Of a stretch of DNA of 64,000 bases, positions 43,085-52,228 are shown in pieces. Where the stretch lies: the NCBI GenBank assembly GCA_903921325.1, contig CAIXPL010000008.1:1-64000 (forward strand). Reading direction: 5' to 3'. Made by a program: the position numbers and the translations under genes. Numbering within the stretch: position 1 is the stretch's first letter; every line of letters starts with the position of its first letter. The notes beneath the pieces are model-generated. The model saw nothing but the letters and a program-made list of their open reading frames with translations, did not search any database and was not told the origin of the DNA. Source of the DNA: an uncultured Pseudomonadota bacterium. Lineage in GTDB: Bacteria > Pseudomonadota > Gammaproteobacteria > Burkholderiales > SG8-39.

Positions 43085-44071
43085 TCAGTCGACCGTGATG
43101 TGCCGCTCGCGCGCAATGCCACGCCACTTGTCAATGTCGGCACGGTAGAAGGCGTGTGCCTCGGTTGCGTTCATGGTGGTTGGCACCGCACCCTCGCGTT
43201 CCAGCGTTTCGCGAATTTCAGGCATCGTCACGACGGCACGGAATTCGGTATTAAGCCGATCAAGGGTTTCACGCGGAATGCCCGCGGGGGCAAAGACGCC
43301 CCACCAGATATCGACCTGGTAGCCCGGCACATTGGTACTTGCCGTGGGCAGTTCAGGGGAAAATCGCGCGCGTTCAAGTGACGTGACAGCCAAGGTGCGC
43401 AGCTTGTCTGCCTTCACCTGGGCGAGTGTTGCCGGAAAGCTCGCGATCATGGTGTCGATACGCCCGGCCACCAGATCCTGCACCGCCGGCGCCGAGCCCT
43501 TGTAGGGCACATGCGTCATGTCCAGCTTGGCCATGGTGGTAAACAACTCACCGGCTAGGTGGTGCAGCGACCCGATACCCGCCGAACCATAGTTAAGCGT
43601 GCCCGGACGCTGCCGGGCAGCATCCATCAACTGCGCCAGTGTGCGGTAGGGCGACGCACTGTTCACCACCACCACCATCGGCCCGGTGGCCAGCATCGCC
43701 ACCGTGGTCACACCCTTCTCGGGGTCAAACGGAAGCGCTTTTTGCACTGCCGCGCCGGTCGACAGATCGGACGCAGTCAGCATCAGCGTGGCCCCGTCGG
43801 GAGCAGCGCGACTGAGATAGTCTGCCCCCAGCATCCCACCGGCACCGGGCTTGTTGTCGATCACCACTGGCACACCAAGGCGGGTCGACACACGCGGGCC
43901 GATCACCCGCGCGAACAGATCGGTGCTGCCGCCAGGTGAAAACGGCACGACCAATTGAATCTGGTGTGGTGCAGCAACCATCTGCGCATGCACCGGGACA
44001 CTGCAAACGAGAAGGCTGCAAAGGGCAGCGAGTGTCGCCCAGTTAAGCGCTGGCACATACGTAGATCTCAT
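43085..44071 (-). CDS. Bug-family tripartite tricarboxylate transporter substrate-binding protein
   Basis: Signal peptide; IQLVVPFSPGGSTDLFARVIGPRVSTRLGVPVVIDNKPGAGGMLGADYLSRAAPDGATLMLTA. Confidence 0.92.
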   Translation of the reverse strand: MRSTYVPALNWATLAALCSLLVCSVPVHAQMVAAPHQIQLVVPFSPGGSTDLFARVIGPRVSTRLGVPVVIDNKPGAGGMLGADYLSRAAPDGATLMLTASDLSTGAAVQKALPFDPEKGVTTVAMLATGPMVVVVNSASPYRTLAQLMDAARQRPGTLNYGSAGIGSLHHLAGELFTTMAKLDMTHVPYKGSAPAVQDLVAGRIDTMIASFPATLAQVKADKLRTLAVTSLERARFSPELPTASTNVPGYQVDIWWGVFAPAGIPRETLDRLNTEFRAVVTMPEIRETLEREGAVPTTMNATEAHAFYRADIDKWRGIARERHITVD

Positions 44072-44257
44072 CGGGACTCTCCTGATAATGCCGTTCGATG
44101 CCATTCGATCCGACGCGAAGCTGTCAAGCATGACACAAGATCACAATCCGGTTGCCTAACCGCCACCAGCAGCGCGTCATATCTCGTGCAGAAGGCGAGC
44201 GAGCGCCGATAGTGACTGTGTATCATCGTTCCATCATAGTTCAGACAAACACAGAGC

Positions 44258-46594
44258 ATGGATTCCTTTGGCATCGGCGCGTCGGTCGTACGGCGCGAAG
44301 ACCTGCGGCTCATCACCGGCACCGGCTGCTATGCCGATGACGTTCAGATCGATGGCGCCCTGCACGCGGCCTTTGTGCGATCGACCCACGCGCATGCGCG
44401 TATCGGCTCGATTGATGTTGCGGCGGCCAAGTCGCTACCCGGCGTAGTCGCAGTGTTTACCGGCAGTGAACTCGCGGCCAGCGGAGTTGCTCCCATCCCC
44501 ACGCTCATTGTCGAGCGCGGCGGCGGCATCCACAACCGCGACGGCAGCGCGTTTGCTGAACCGATCTGGAACGCGCTCGCGACCGACCGCGTCCGCCATG
44601 TGGGCGAGCCTGTTGCGCTGGTCATCGGCCGAACTGCGGCCGACGCGCAGGATGGTGTCGAAGCGGTCAGCGTTGACTACGACACCCTGCCGCACGTGGT
44701 CGATGCGGTAGCGGCACTTGCACCCGGTGCACCGCAGCTGCACGCGTCGGCTGAGCACAATCGCGCCTATGACTGGGAAACTGGCGACCCCGCGGCCACC
44801 GCTCGCGCGATCGCTGAGGCAGCCCATGTGTCAAAGGTGCGTCTGTCAGACAACCGGCTGGTCACCTGCTTCATGGAGCCGCGCGCCGCGCTTGCGCAGT
44901 GGGATGCGACCGCAGGCCGCCTCACCGTGCATGCCGGCACCCAGAGCGTGCATCAGCTGGCCGGTTTGCTTGCGCGCATCCTGGGTCTGGAAGCGCGGCA
45001 GGTGCGCTGCATTACCGGCGATGTCGGTGGGGGCTTTGGCAGCAAGCTGCAGCCTTATCCGGAATACATCGCCATCGCCTGGGCCGCACGGCAACTGGGT
45101 GCTACCGTGCGCTGGACCAGCACGCGCTCAGAAGGGTTCATCTCCGATGCCCAGTCGCGCGATCAGGCGCTGGAAGGCGAACTCGCCCTCGACGCGCATG
45201 GTCGCATTCTTGCGTTGCGCGTGCGCTCGGTGACCAATCTGGGCGCCTATGTCACGTCCGGCATTCCCATGTCGACGCTGCTGAACATGGAGCGCATGAT
45301 ATCGAGCCTGTACGCGATACCGGCCATTCACCTTGGTGTTCAGGGCGCACTCACCAACACGGTCCCGATCAACGTCTATCGCGGAGTAGGTCGTATCGAG
45401 TGCGTCTATACCGTCGAGCGACTCATCGAGCAGGCCGCTCGCGACCTGGGGCTCGATGCACTGAAACTGCGCCGTGACAATATGGTGCCAGCTGGCGCGT
45501 TTCCCTACCGCACCGCCACCGGCGCGCTGTATGACTCGGGCGACTATGTCGCGCGACTGGATGAAGCGATCGCGCTGGCCGACCTGCCGGGTCTGGCCGT
45601 GCGCAAGTCGCAAAGCGAGAGGCGCGGCAAGTTGCGTGGCCTTGGCATCGGGCCCTATATCGAGGGCACAGGTGGCATGCCCCAGGAATATGCTCAGGTA
45701 ACGGTTTTGCCCGAGGGACGGGTGGACGTGCCCCTGGGCAGCCAATCGCAGGGGCAAGGCCATGAGACCGTATTCGCCCAGGTCGTGGCCGAGCGGCTGG
45801 GCATTCCCTACGACACCGTGCACATCATCACCGGTGACACCGACCGCGTTGCGCGCGGCAATGGCACCTTCGCGTCGCGCTCGATGGTGAAGGCAGGCGG
45901 TGCGGCGGTCGAGGTGTGCGACCGGGTGATAGAGCTGGGGCGGCAGATGGCTGCGCACCTGCTCGAAGTGGCGCAGAGTGATATCGACTATGTCGCCGGG
46001 CGCTATCAGGTGAGTGGCACTGATCGTGGACTTGACTTATTCGCAGTTGCCCGCGCGGTGCAGGCCGGGCACGTTCCGGCCACGTTTGGCACGGCGCTCA
46101 GTGCTCAGCACATGCACGTAAATCCGCGCTACGCCTTTGCCAACGGCTGCGAGGTGTGTGAGATCGAAGTCGATCCGGACACTGGGGTCGTTGCGGTGCT
46201 TGCCTTGCGCGTGGTCGATGACTCGGGCCGCGCCGTAAGCCCGATGATCGTGCATGGACAAATGCATGGGGCGATTGTGCAGGGTCTGGGCCAGGCACTG
46301 TGCGAGCGCACCGTGTATGACCCGGCCAGCGGCCAGTTGCTCAGCGGCTCGTTCATGGACTACACGCTATTGCGCGCCGACGAGCTGCCATCCATCGAAG
46401 TCGTCAGCCGCGACGTGCCAAGCCCCACCAATGCCCTGGGCGTGAAAGGCGCCGGTGAGGGCGGCACCGTGGGTGCGCCCGGTGCGCTGATCCATGCCAT
46501 TCTCGATGCGCTCGCCCCGCTCGGCGTCAGGCACATCGATATGCCGGCGACCCCAGAGCGCGTGTGGCGAGCGATCCACGGTCGGCAGGAATAG
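44258..46594 (+). CDS. Molybdopterin-binding large subunit of a molybdenum hydroxylase (CoxL/XdhA family)
   Basis: MDSFGIGASVVRREDLRLITGTGCYADDVQIDGALHAAFVRSTHAHARI...GDVGGGFGSKLQPYPEYIAIAWAARQLG...VYRGVGRIE...KGAGEGGTVGAPGALIHAILDAL. Confidence 0.93.
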   Translation: MDSFGIGASVVRREDLRLITGTGCYADDVQIDGALHAAFVRSTHAHARIGSIDVAAAKSLPGVVAVFTGSELAASGVAPIPTLIVERGGGIHNRDGSAFAEPIWNALATDRVRHVGEPVALVIGRTAADAQDGVEAVSVDYDTLPHVVDAVAALAPGAPQLHASAEHNRAYDWETGDPAATARAIAEAAHVSKVRLSDNRLVTCFMEPRAALAQWDATAGRLTVHAGTQSVHQLAGLLARILGLEARQVRCITGDVGGGFGSKLQPYPEYIAIAWAARQLGATVRWTSTRSEGFISDAQSRDQALEGELALDAHGRILALRVRSVTNLGAYVTSGIPMSTLLNMERMISSLYAIPAIHLGVQGALTNTVPINVYRGVGRIECVYTVERLIEQAARDLGLDALKLRRDNMVPAGAFPYRTATGALYDSGDYVARLDEAIALADLPGLAVRKSQSERRGKLRGLGIGPYIEGTGGMPQEYAQVTVLPEGRVDVPLGSQSQGQGHETVFAQVVAERLGIPYDTVHIITGDTDRVARGNGTFASRSMVKAGGAAVEVCDRVIELGRQMAAHLLEVAQSDIDYVAGRYQVSGTDRGLDLFAVARAVQAGHVPATFGTALSAQHMHVNPRYAFANGCEVCEIEVDPDTGVVAVLALRVVDDSGRAVSPMIVHGQMHGAIVQGLGQALCERTVYDPASGQLLSGSFMDYTLLRADELPSIEVVSRDVPSPTNALGVKGAGEGGTVGAPGALIHAILDALAPLGVRHIDMPATPERVWRAIHGRQE

Positions 46595-46756
46595 GCGTCT
46601 GCTTGCCTAGAGCAACGTCTGATCAGCGCATTTCAATCGCAGCAGTACTGTCGCAGCGGTCAACAGGCCGGATTTGACGGCAAGCAGGTTTTTCATGCGA
46701 TCGACACCGACCTGCGTTGCGATTCCGTCCTAGAATGGACAGTTCATGCACCTGCC

Positions 46757-48088
46757 GTGCCTCATCTGCTCATGTCCGCTCCCGATCCCGCTCACCTGGT
46801 ACAAGACGACCGAGTGCATCGTGACGCCTATACCGATGCGGCGGTGTTCGCCCTTGAGCAGGAGCGCATTTTTCGCCGTGCGTGGCTCTATGTCGGCCAT
46901 GAAAGTCAGGTGCCCAATCCGGGCGACTATGTCAGTGTGTCGCTGGGTCCCGATACCGTCCTGCTGACCCGCCAGGCCGATCACTCCCTCGCACTGCTGC
47001 ATAACCGTTGCCCGCATCGCGGCGCCTGTCTGGTCAATTCGAACTCCGGTCATGTCGCGCGCTGGCGCTGCCCCTATCACGCCTGGACATTTGCGCTCGA
47101 TGGCCACCTGTTGACCGTGCCGATGGCCGATGGCTATGACGCAGCATTCAATCCGACTGACCCTGCATTACAGATCGCCCGCGTGCCGCGGGTGGAGAGC
47201 TACCGTGGCTTCATTTTTGCCTCGCACGCTGCCAACGGACCCGGTCTGACTGAGTTTCTGGGTTCGCTTGCCAGTGCCCTGGACAATATGGTCGATCGCG
47301 CACCGAATGGCACACTGACCCAGACAGGTGGCGTCCTGCGCATGGAATACCGTGGCAACTGGAAATTGTTCATGGAGAACGCCACCGACCTGGTGCACCC
47401 CAGCGTCGTGCATGAAAGTTCGGTGGCCGCTGCCCGTGCCCATCGCGAGGCGCTGGCCGCCGATCCAAGTACGTCACAGACGTTGCAAATGTTGCTCTCC
47501 AACGGGCTGGCGATGCCGCAATGGGCCGGCGTTCCGCTGCACGCCGATCCGCATGGGCATGTTTATATGGGCGGGTTCTACAAGGACGGAGTGATCGCGC
47601 CGGTGCGCTCAGACCCGGTGTTCGACCGCTATCGGGCGAGCCTCGCAGACCGTCACGGTGAAGAACGTACGGCACAGATCCTCGCAGTCGACCGCTTCAA
47701 CAACCTGATCTGGCCCAATCTGTCAGTCAACGCCCGGTTCGGTGTGTTACGCCAGATTCAACCGGTGGCGGTCGATCGCACGAGGGTGACGAGCACCTGC
47801 TTTCGGTTTGATGGTGCGCCAGACGAAATGTTTGATCTCACCTTGCAGTTTCTGAACACCGCCAGTTCGGCCTCCTCCATGGTGGCCTCCGACGATCTGG
47901 AAATCTTCGAGCGCTGCCAGCGCGGCATGGCCGATGGCAGCCTGCCGTGGCTCGACATCCGTCGCGGCCGCCAGACTGATCAGCAGCAGACCGACGGTTC
48001 GATCACTGCGCCGGGTACAAGTGAACTTGCCATTCGCAACCAGTTCAGCGCCTGGTTGAGCCATATGTCAGGCGCGAGCGAACTATGA
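46757..48088 (+). CDS. Aromatic ring-hydroxylating dioxygenase alpha subunit (benzoate/biphenyl type)
   Basis: AVFALEQERIFRRAWLYVGHESQVPNPGDYVSVSLGPDTVLLTRQADHSLALLHNRCPHRGACLVNSNSGHVARWRCPYHAWTFALDG; NATDLVHPSVVH. Confidence 0.92.
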   Translation: MPHLLMSAPDPAHLVQDDRVHRDAYTDAAVFALEQERIFRRAWLYVGHESQVPNPGDYVSVSLGPDTVLLTRQADHSLALLHNRCPHRGACLVNSNSGHVARWRCPYHAWTFALDGHLLTVPMADGYDAAFNPTDPALQIARVPRVESYRGFIFASHAANGPGLTEFLGSLASALDNMVDRAPNGTLTQTGGVLRMEYRGNWKLFMENATDLVHPSVVHESSVAAARAHREALAADPSTSQTLQMLLSNGLAMPQWAGVPLHADPHGHVYMGGFYKDGVIAPVRSDPVFDRYRASLADRHGEERTAQILAVDRFNNLIWPNLSVNARFGVLRQIQPVAVDRTRVTSTCFRFDGAPDEMFDLTLQFLNTASSASSMVASDDLEIFERCQRGMADGSLPWLDIRRGRQTDQQQTDGSITAPGTSELAIRNQFSAWLSHMSGASEL

Positions 48089-48612
48089 CTCGGGATAATC
48101 GCCTCGATAGCGACGACGAGCGGGCGCTGGTTCGCTTCGTCTACCACGAGGCGCGCCTGCTCGATGAGCGCCGTTTCGATGAGTGGCTTGGTTTATTCGC
48201 CGCCGATGGCCTGTATTGGGTGCCCTCGCAGCCAGCGCAGGCCTCGAGCACCGAGACACTGTCGCTCTTTTGCGAACGCAAGCCCCTGCTCGCGGTGCGC
48301 ATCGAGCGCCTTGCGCATCCGAACCTTTTTTCCGATCAACCCGTCACCCGCACCCATCACCAGATCGGGGCCGTGCTTCCCGAGCGATCGAGCCTGGCTC
48401 GGGTCGACTTTGAGGTCCACGCCTCGCTCATCGTCTGTGAATACCGCGCCGGGGACATGCGCTGGTTTGCCGGCCGAACCGATTATCATCTGCGGCGGTG
48501 CGCCCCATCGAGTGCGCTGACCGACGGCCCGGATTGCTTTGAGATTGTGCAAAAGCGGGTTGATTTGATCAACTGCGATGCGCCGCATCGTATTCTTTCC
48601 GTGCCATTTTAA
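48085..48612 (+). CDS. Aromatic ring-hydroxylating dioxygenase beta subunit
   Basis: FVYHEARLLDERRFDEWLGLFAADGLYWVPSQPAQ...HHQIGAVLPERSSLARVDFEVHASLIVCEYRAGDMRWFAGRTDYHLRR; 4-bp overlap with alpha subunit. Confidence 0.88.
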   Translation: MTRDNRLDSDDERALVRFVYHEARLLDERRFDEWLGLFAADGLYWVPSQPAQASSTETLSLFCERKPLLAVRIERLAHPNLFSDQPVTRTHHQIGAVLPERSSLARVDFEVHASLIVCEYRAGDMRWFAGRTDYHLRRCAPSSALTDGPDCFEIVQKRVDLINCDAPHRILSVPF

Positions 48613-48657
48613 TTGCCCCTCACTCACCCGCCTCACTCTTTGACCTCGGAGAACACG

Positions 48658-49722
48658 ATGACTCATCGCAGCCAGGGCGCACTGCGCGCCTGCGAACACC
48701 CGCTCGTTGGCAAAGACCGCACCTTGGACGCCAGCGCGCCGCTGACCGGCACACTCGGTCAGCGGGCGGCATTGGCCATCGGCGGCATCGCCGCTGCGGT
48801 TGCGCTTGTCGCCGCACCGTTTGTCACCCAGGCCCAGGAAGTGTCCTTGCGCGCGTCGGTCTTTGTGCCCTCCAACACCGTATTCGGTGAGCCGTGCGCG
48901 CGCTTCGTCGACCATGTCAATCAAACCTACAAAGGTATCGTGCAGATCCGTCTGGTTGGTCCCGATGCGGTGCCCTCGCTCGAACAGGGCAACGCAGTGC
49001 GTTCGGGCGTGGTCGATCTGGCCTGCATTCCGCCGGCGTACTACACCAATGTGATGCCTGAAGCTGACGCCGCCATTCTGTCAACGCTCAACTTCACCCA
49101 GCAGCGTGCCTCCGGTGGCTGGGAAGCCCTCAACAAACTGGCCCACCAGAAACAGAATGTGCAAATGGTGGCCGGCTACGGCGATGGCGTGCAGTTTCAT
49201 ATCTTCACCAACAAACCGGTGACATCGATCGCCGACATGAAGACCCTCAAACTGCGCACCACCCCGAACTACACCTCGTTTTTCGTGAGCCTTGGTTCAA
49301 GCCCGGTCAACATGCCCCCGGGCGAAGTGCAGACCGCCCTTGAACGCGGCGTGGTCGATGGCTATGGCTGGCCGATCGCCGGTATTTTTGACCTGGGTTG
49401 GGCGCAGCACACCAAGTACCGGATCGATCCGGGCTTCTACAACGTGATCGTCTACGTACTGGCCAACTACACCAAGTGGAATGCACTCACCGCGGCGCAG
49501 CGTGATGCGCTCACCAAGGCTGGTGAATGGCTGGAAGCCGAGAACACCCGCTGGGCCACCTTCAAGAGTGCTGCAGAGCGCAAGCGCCAGCTCGATGCCG
49601 GCATCAAGGTGATTGATCTGGGCGATGGCTATCGCAAGCAGGCCTACGACGCCTACTGGACCGATATCAGCAAGCGCGCTCCGGACGCAATCAAGATGCT
49701 GCGCCCCCTGCTCGACAAGTAA
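48658..49722 (+). CDS. TRAP transporter DctP-family solute-binding protein
   Basis: FVPSNTVFGEPCARFVDHVNQTYKGIVQIRLVGPDAVPSLEQGNAVRSGVVDLACIPPAYYTNVMPEADAAILS...VDGYGWPIAGIFDLGW. Confidence 0.85.
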   Translation: MTHRSQGALRACEHPLVGKDRTLDASAPLTGTLGQRAALAIGGIAAAVALVAAPFVTQAQEVSLRASVFVPSNTVFGEPCARFVDHVNQTYKGIVQIRLVGPDAVPSLEQGNAVRSGVVDLACIPPAYYTNVMPEADAAILSTLNFTQQRASGGWEALNKLAHQKQNVQMVAGYGDGVQFHIFTNKPVTSIADMKTLKLRTTPNYTSFFVSLGSSPVNMPPGEVQTALERGVVDGYGWPIAGIFDLGWAQHTKYRIDPGFYNVIVYVLANYTKWNALTAAQRDALTKAGEWLEAENTRWATFKSAAERKRQLDAGIKVIDLGDGYRKQAYDAYWTDISKRAPDAIKMLRPLLDK

Positions 49723-49753
49723 GCTTCGCCGCACGCATTTGACCGGCGCGTTC

Positions 49754-52126
49754 ATGGCCGAGGATTCACGCGACCATGGCTTGCACGCGCTGAGGTCAGC
49801 GCGCGGATCACCTCGCGTAGCGGCGCGCCGGCTCATTGCCGGGCGCGGCCGCTATGGTGACGATCTGCGTTTTGCCGGACTGTGCCATGCAGCCTTTGTG
49901 CGCAGCCCGTATGCGCACGCGCGGATCGAACGGATCGATCTGCATCAGGCGCTCGGCTCACCGGGGGTGATCGCCGCCTTCGACGCGGCAAGCCTGGCAT
50001 CGACCTGCCGACCCTGGACCACGCGGCTGGCGACCTTCCCGCAGCACCGTTCGCCAGCCCAGGGGCCACTGGCCGCTGAGCGGGTACTCTGGCAAGGCCA
50101 GCCGGTGGCGTTGGTGATCGCAAGCACGCGCGCATTGGCCGAGGACGCGGCAGCGCTGATCGTGGTGGACTACGAACCGCTGCCTGCGGCGGCAGCCTTT
50201 CCGGCGGTACTTGAACCGGGCTCAGCGCAGGTCCATGACGCATGGCCTGGCAATCTCGCGTTTGAACACCGGATTGGCGCAGGCGATGTCGGCGCAGCCC
50301 GGGCGCGGGCCCATCGAGTGGTGAAACGCCGCTTTGTGTTCTCGCGCAACACCGGTGTGACGCTCGAAGCCCGCACGCTGATCGCAGATTTTGATCCCTC
50401 GTTGCGACGACTCACCGTGCACGCCTCAACCCAGGTGCCGCACCAGATGCGCTCGATTCTTGCAAGCCAACTGGACCTGCCCGAACATGACGTGCGCGTC
50501 ATTGCGCCTGACGTTGGCGGTGGATTCGGCGTCAAGTTGCATTGCTATGACGATGAGATGGCACTGTGCGCTGCTGCCGTACAGCTTGCCCGACCGCTCA
50601 AATTCGTTGCCGATCGACTGGAATCTCTCGCCAGCGATATTCACGGTCGTGGCCATGTGGTGGACGCCTCGATCGCGGTGGATCGCGACGGCCGCATACT
50701 CGGCCTGGATATTGACGATCAAATGGAGGCCGGGGCGCATTCGGTATACCCGCGCTCAAGCATCCTCGAAGGTTTGCAGTCGGCGGGGTTTGTCGCAGTT
50801 GCCTATGACCCGCAGGCGTTTGCCTCACGTCTGCGCGTGGCCTGGCAGAACAAGATTGGTACCGCGTCCTATCGCGGTGTCGGCCAACCGGTCGCCTGTG
50901 GGGTGACCGAGTTTCTTATTGATGCGGCAGCCCGCGAACTCGACGTTGATCCGGCCGAGATGCGCCGGCGCAATTTCCGTACTGCGGCCCGTGGTGGTTC
51001 GCGCACCCCGGCGGGGTTTGACGCCGGTGACCTCTCCCATGAGCGCTGCCTGAATCGCTTACTCGAGCTGATGGATTATCGAGGGTTGCGCGCCCGACAG
51101 CAGGCGGCTCGCGCGCAAGGACGCCATTTGGGAATCGGCTTTGCCAGCTTCGTTGAGCAAAACTCCCCTGGACCTGCGTTCTATGGCGCCGCCGGTGTCG
51201 CAATTTCAGCAATGGACGGCTGCATCCTGCGCCTTGACCCCGGTGGCGGGGTCAGTTGCATCACCAGCAATGTCGATCAGGGCCAGGGCGTGGAGAGCAC
51301 TCTGGCCCAATTGGTTGCCGACGCGCTGACCCTGCCTGCGCACGCGGTGCGGGTGATACAAGGCGATACGCTCACTACCCCGATCGGCGGTGGCATATTC
51401 GCATCGCGCGGGCTAACCGTTGCAGGCGAGGCAGCGCTGCTGGCAGCCGAGCGCTTGCGTGCTGGGTGGATGGCGACACTGGCTGCCGTGTGGCAGTGCC
51501 CTGTGGAACAGATCGAATTGCAAGCAGGCCTCTTGCGCTCGTCCGATGGCAGCCATTCGATGAGCCTTGCAGAGCTCGCCGATCTGCTCAATTTCCGTCA
51601 ACATCTGTTGCCCGCAGGCAGCGAACCAGCCACGCTCGCAAGCGCACAAGTGGTCCTGCCGCAGCCGTTTTTGCTCGCCAATGGATCGCAGGCGAGCCTC
51701 ATCGAACTCGATCCGGACACCGGATTTGTGCAACTGCTGGGCCACTGGCTGGTAGAGGATTGCGGCCGGGTGATCAATCCGCTGCTGGCCGACGAACAAT
51801 TGCGCGGCGGTGTCATCCAGGGCATCGGTGCGGCGCTGTATGAAGAGTGTCGCTACGATGACGAGGGTCAGTTGCTGACCGGAACCCTGGCCGATTATCT
51901 GGTGCCGATGGCGCAGGAGATGCCCGACATTGTGATCGAGCATATCGAAACGCCGGTAACGACCAGCCGCCTTGGTGCCAAAGGCGTGGGCGAAGCCGGC
52001 ACCATCGGTGCCGCAGCCGCAGTGGGTAACGCGATCAATGATGCGCTGGCCAGCCTCGGCGGAGAAGTCACCGCCCAGCCCTACACGCCTGAGCGCATCC
52101 TGCGCGCACTCGCGCGGGTCGCCTGA
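49754..52126 (+). CDS. Molybdopterin-binding large subunit of a molybdenum hydroxylase (CoxL/XdhA family), second paralogue
   Basis: ARRLIAGRGRYGDDLRFAGLCHAAFVRSPYAHARIERIDLHQAL...PDVGGGFGVKLHCYDDEMALCAAAVQLARPLKFVADRLE...SYRGVGQPV...KGVGEAGTIGAAAAVGNAINDAL. Confidence 0.93.
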   Translation: MAEDSRDHGLHALRSARGSPRVAARRLIAGRGRYGDDLRFAGLCHAAFVRSPYAHARIERIDLHQALGSPGVIAAFDAASLASTCRPWTTRLATFPQHRSPAQGPLAAERVLWQGQPVALVIASTRALAEDAAALIVVDYEPLPAAAAFPAVLEPGSAQVHDAWPGNLAFEHRIGAGDVGAARARAHRVVKRRFVFSRNTGVTLEARTLIADFDPSLRRLTVHASTQVPHQMRSILASQLDLPEHDVRVIAPDVGGGFGVKLHCYDDEMALCAAAVQLARPLKFVADRLESLASDIHGRGHVVDASIAVDRDGRILGLDIDDQMEAGAHSVYPRSSILEGLQSAGFVAVAYDPQAFASRLRVAWQNKIGTASYRGVGQPVACGVTEFLIDAAARELDVDPAEMRRRNFRTAARGGSRTPAGFDAGDLSHERCLNRLLELMDYRGLRARQQAARAQGRHLGIGFASFVEQNSPGPAFYGAAGVAISAMDGCILRLDPGGGVSCITSNVDQGQGVESTLAQLVADALTLPAHAVRVIQGDTLTTPIGGGIFASRGLTVAGEAALLAAERLRAGWMATLAAVWQCPVEQIELQAGLLRSSDGSHSMSLAELADLLNFRQHLLPAGSEPATLASAQVVLPQPFLLANGSQASLIELDPDTGFVQLLGHWLVEDCGRVINPLLADEQLRGGVIQGIGAALYEECRYDDEGQLLTGTLADYLVPMAQEMPDIVIEHIETPVTTSRLGAKGVGEAGTIGAAAAVGNAINDALASLGGEVTAQPYTPERILRALARVA

Positions 52127-52228
52127 ACGATGTCTTGCGCACTTGCCCAGGGGGCCTGCACCATGCTGCGCACACTTGCCGGGATCATCTGAATGATGCT
52201 CTGTCCATTTGCCGGGGTCGCCTGAGCC
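52097..52228 (+). repeat. Four degenerate 33-bp in-frame repeats spanning the coxL stop and ending exactly at the next start codon
   Basis: atcctgcgcgcactcgcgcgggtcgcctgaacg / atgtcttgcgcacttgcccagggggcctgcacc / atgctgcgcacacttgccgggatcatctgaatg / atgctctgtccatttgccggggtcgcctgagcc, then ATG of the next gene at 52229. Confidence 0.85.
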
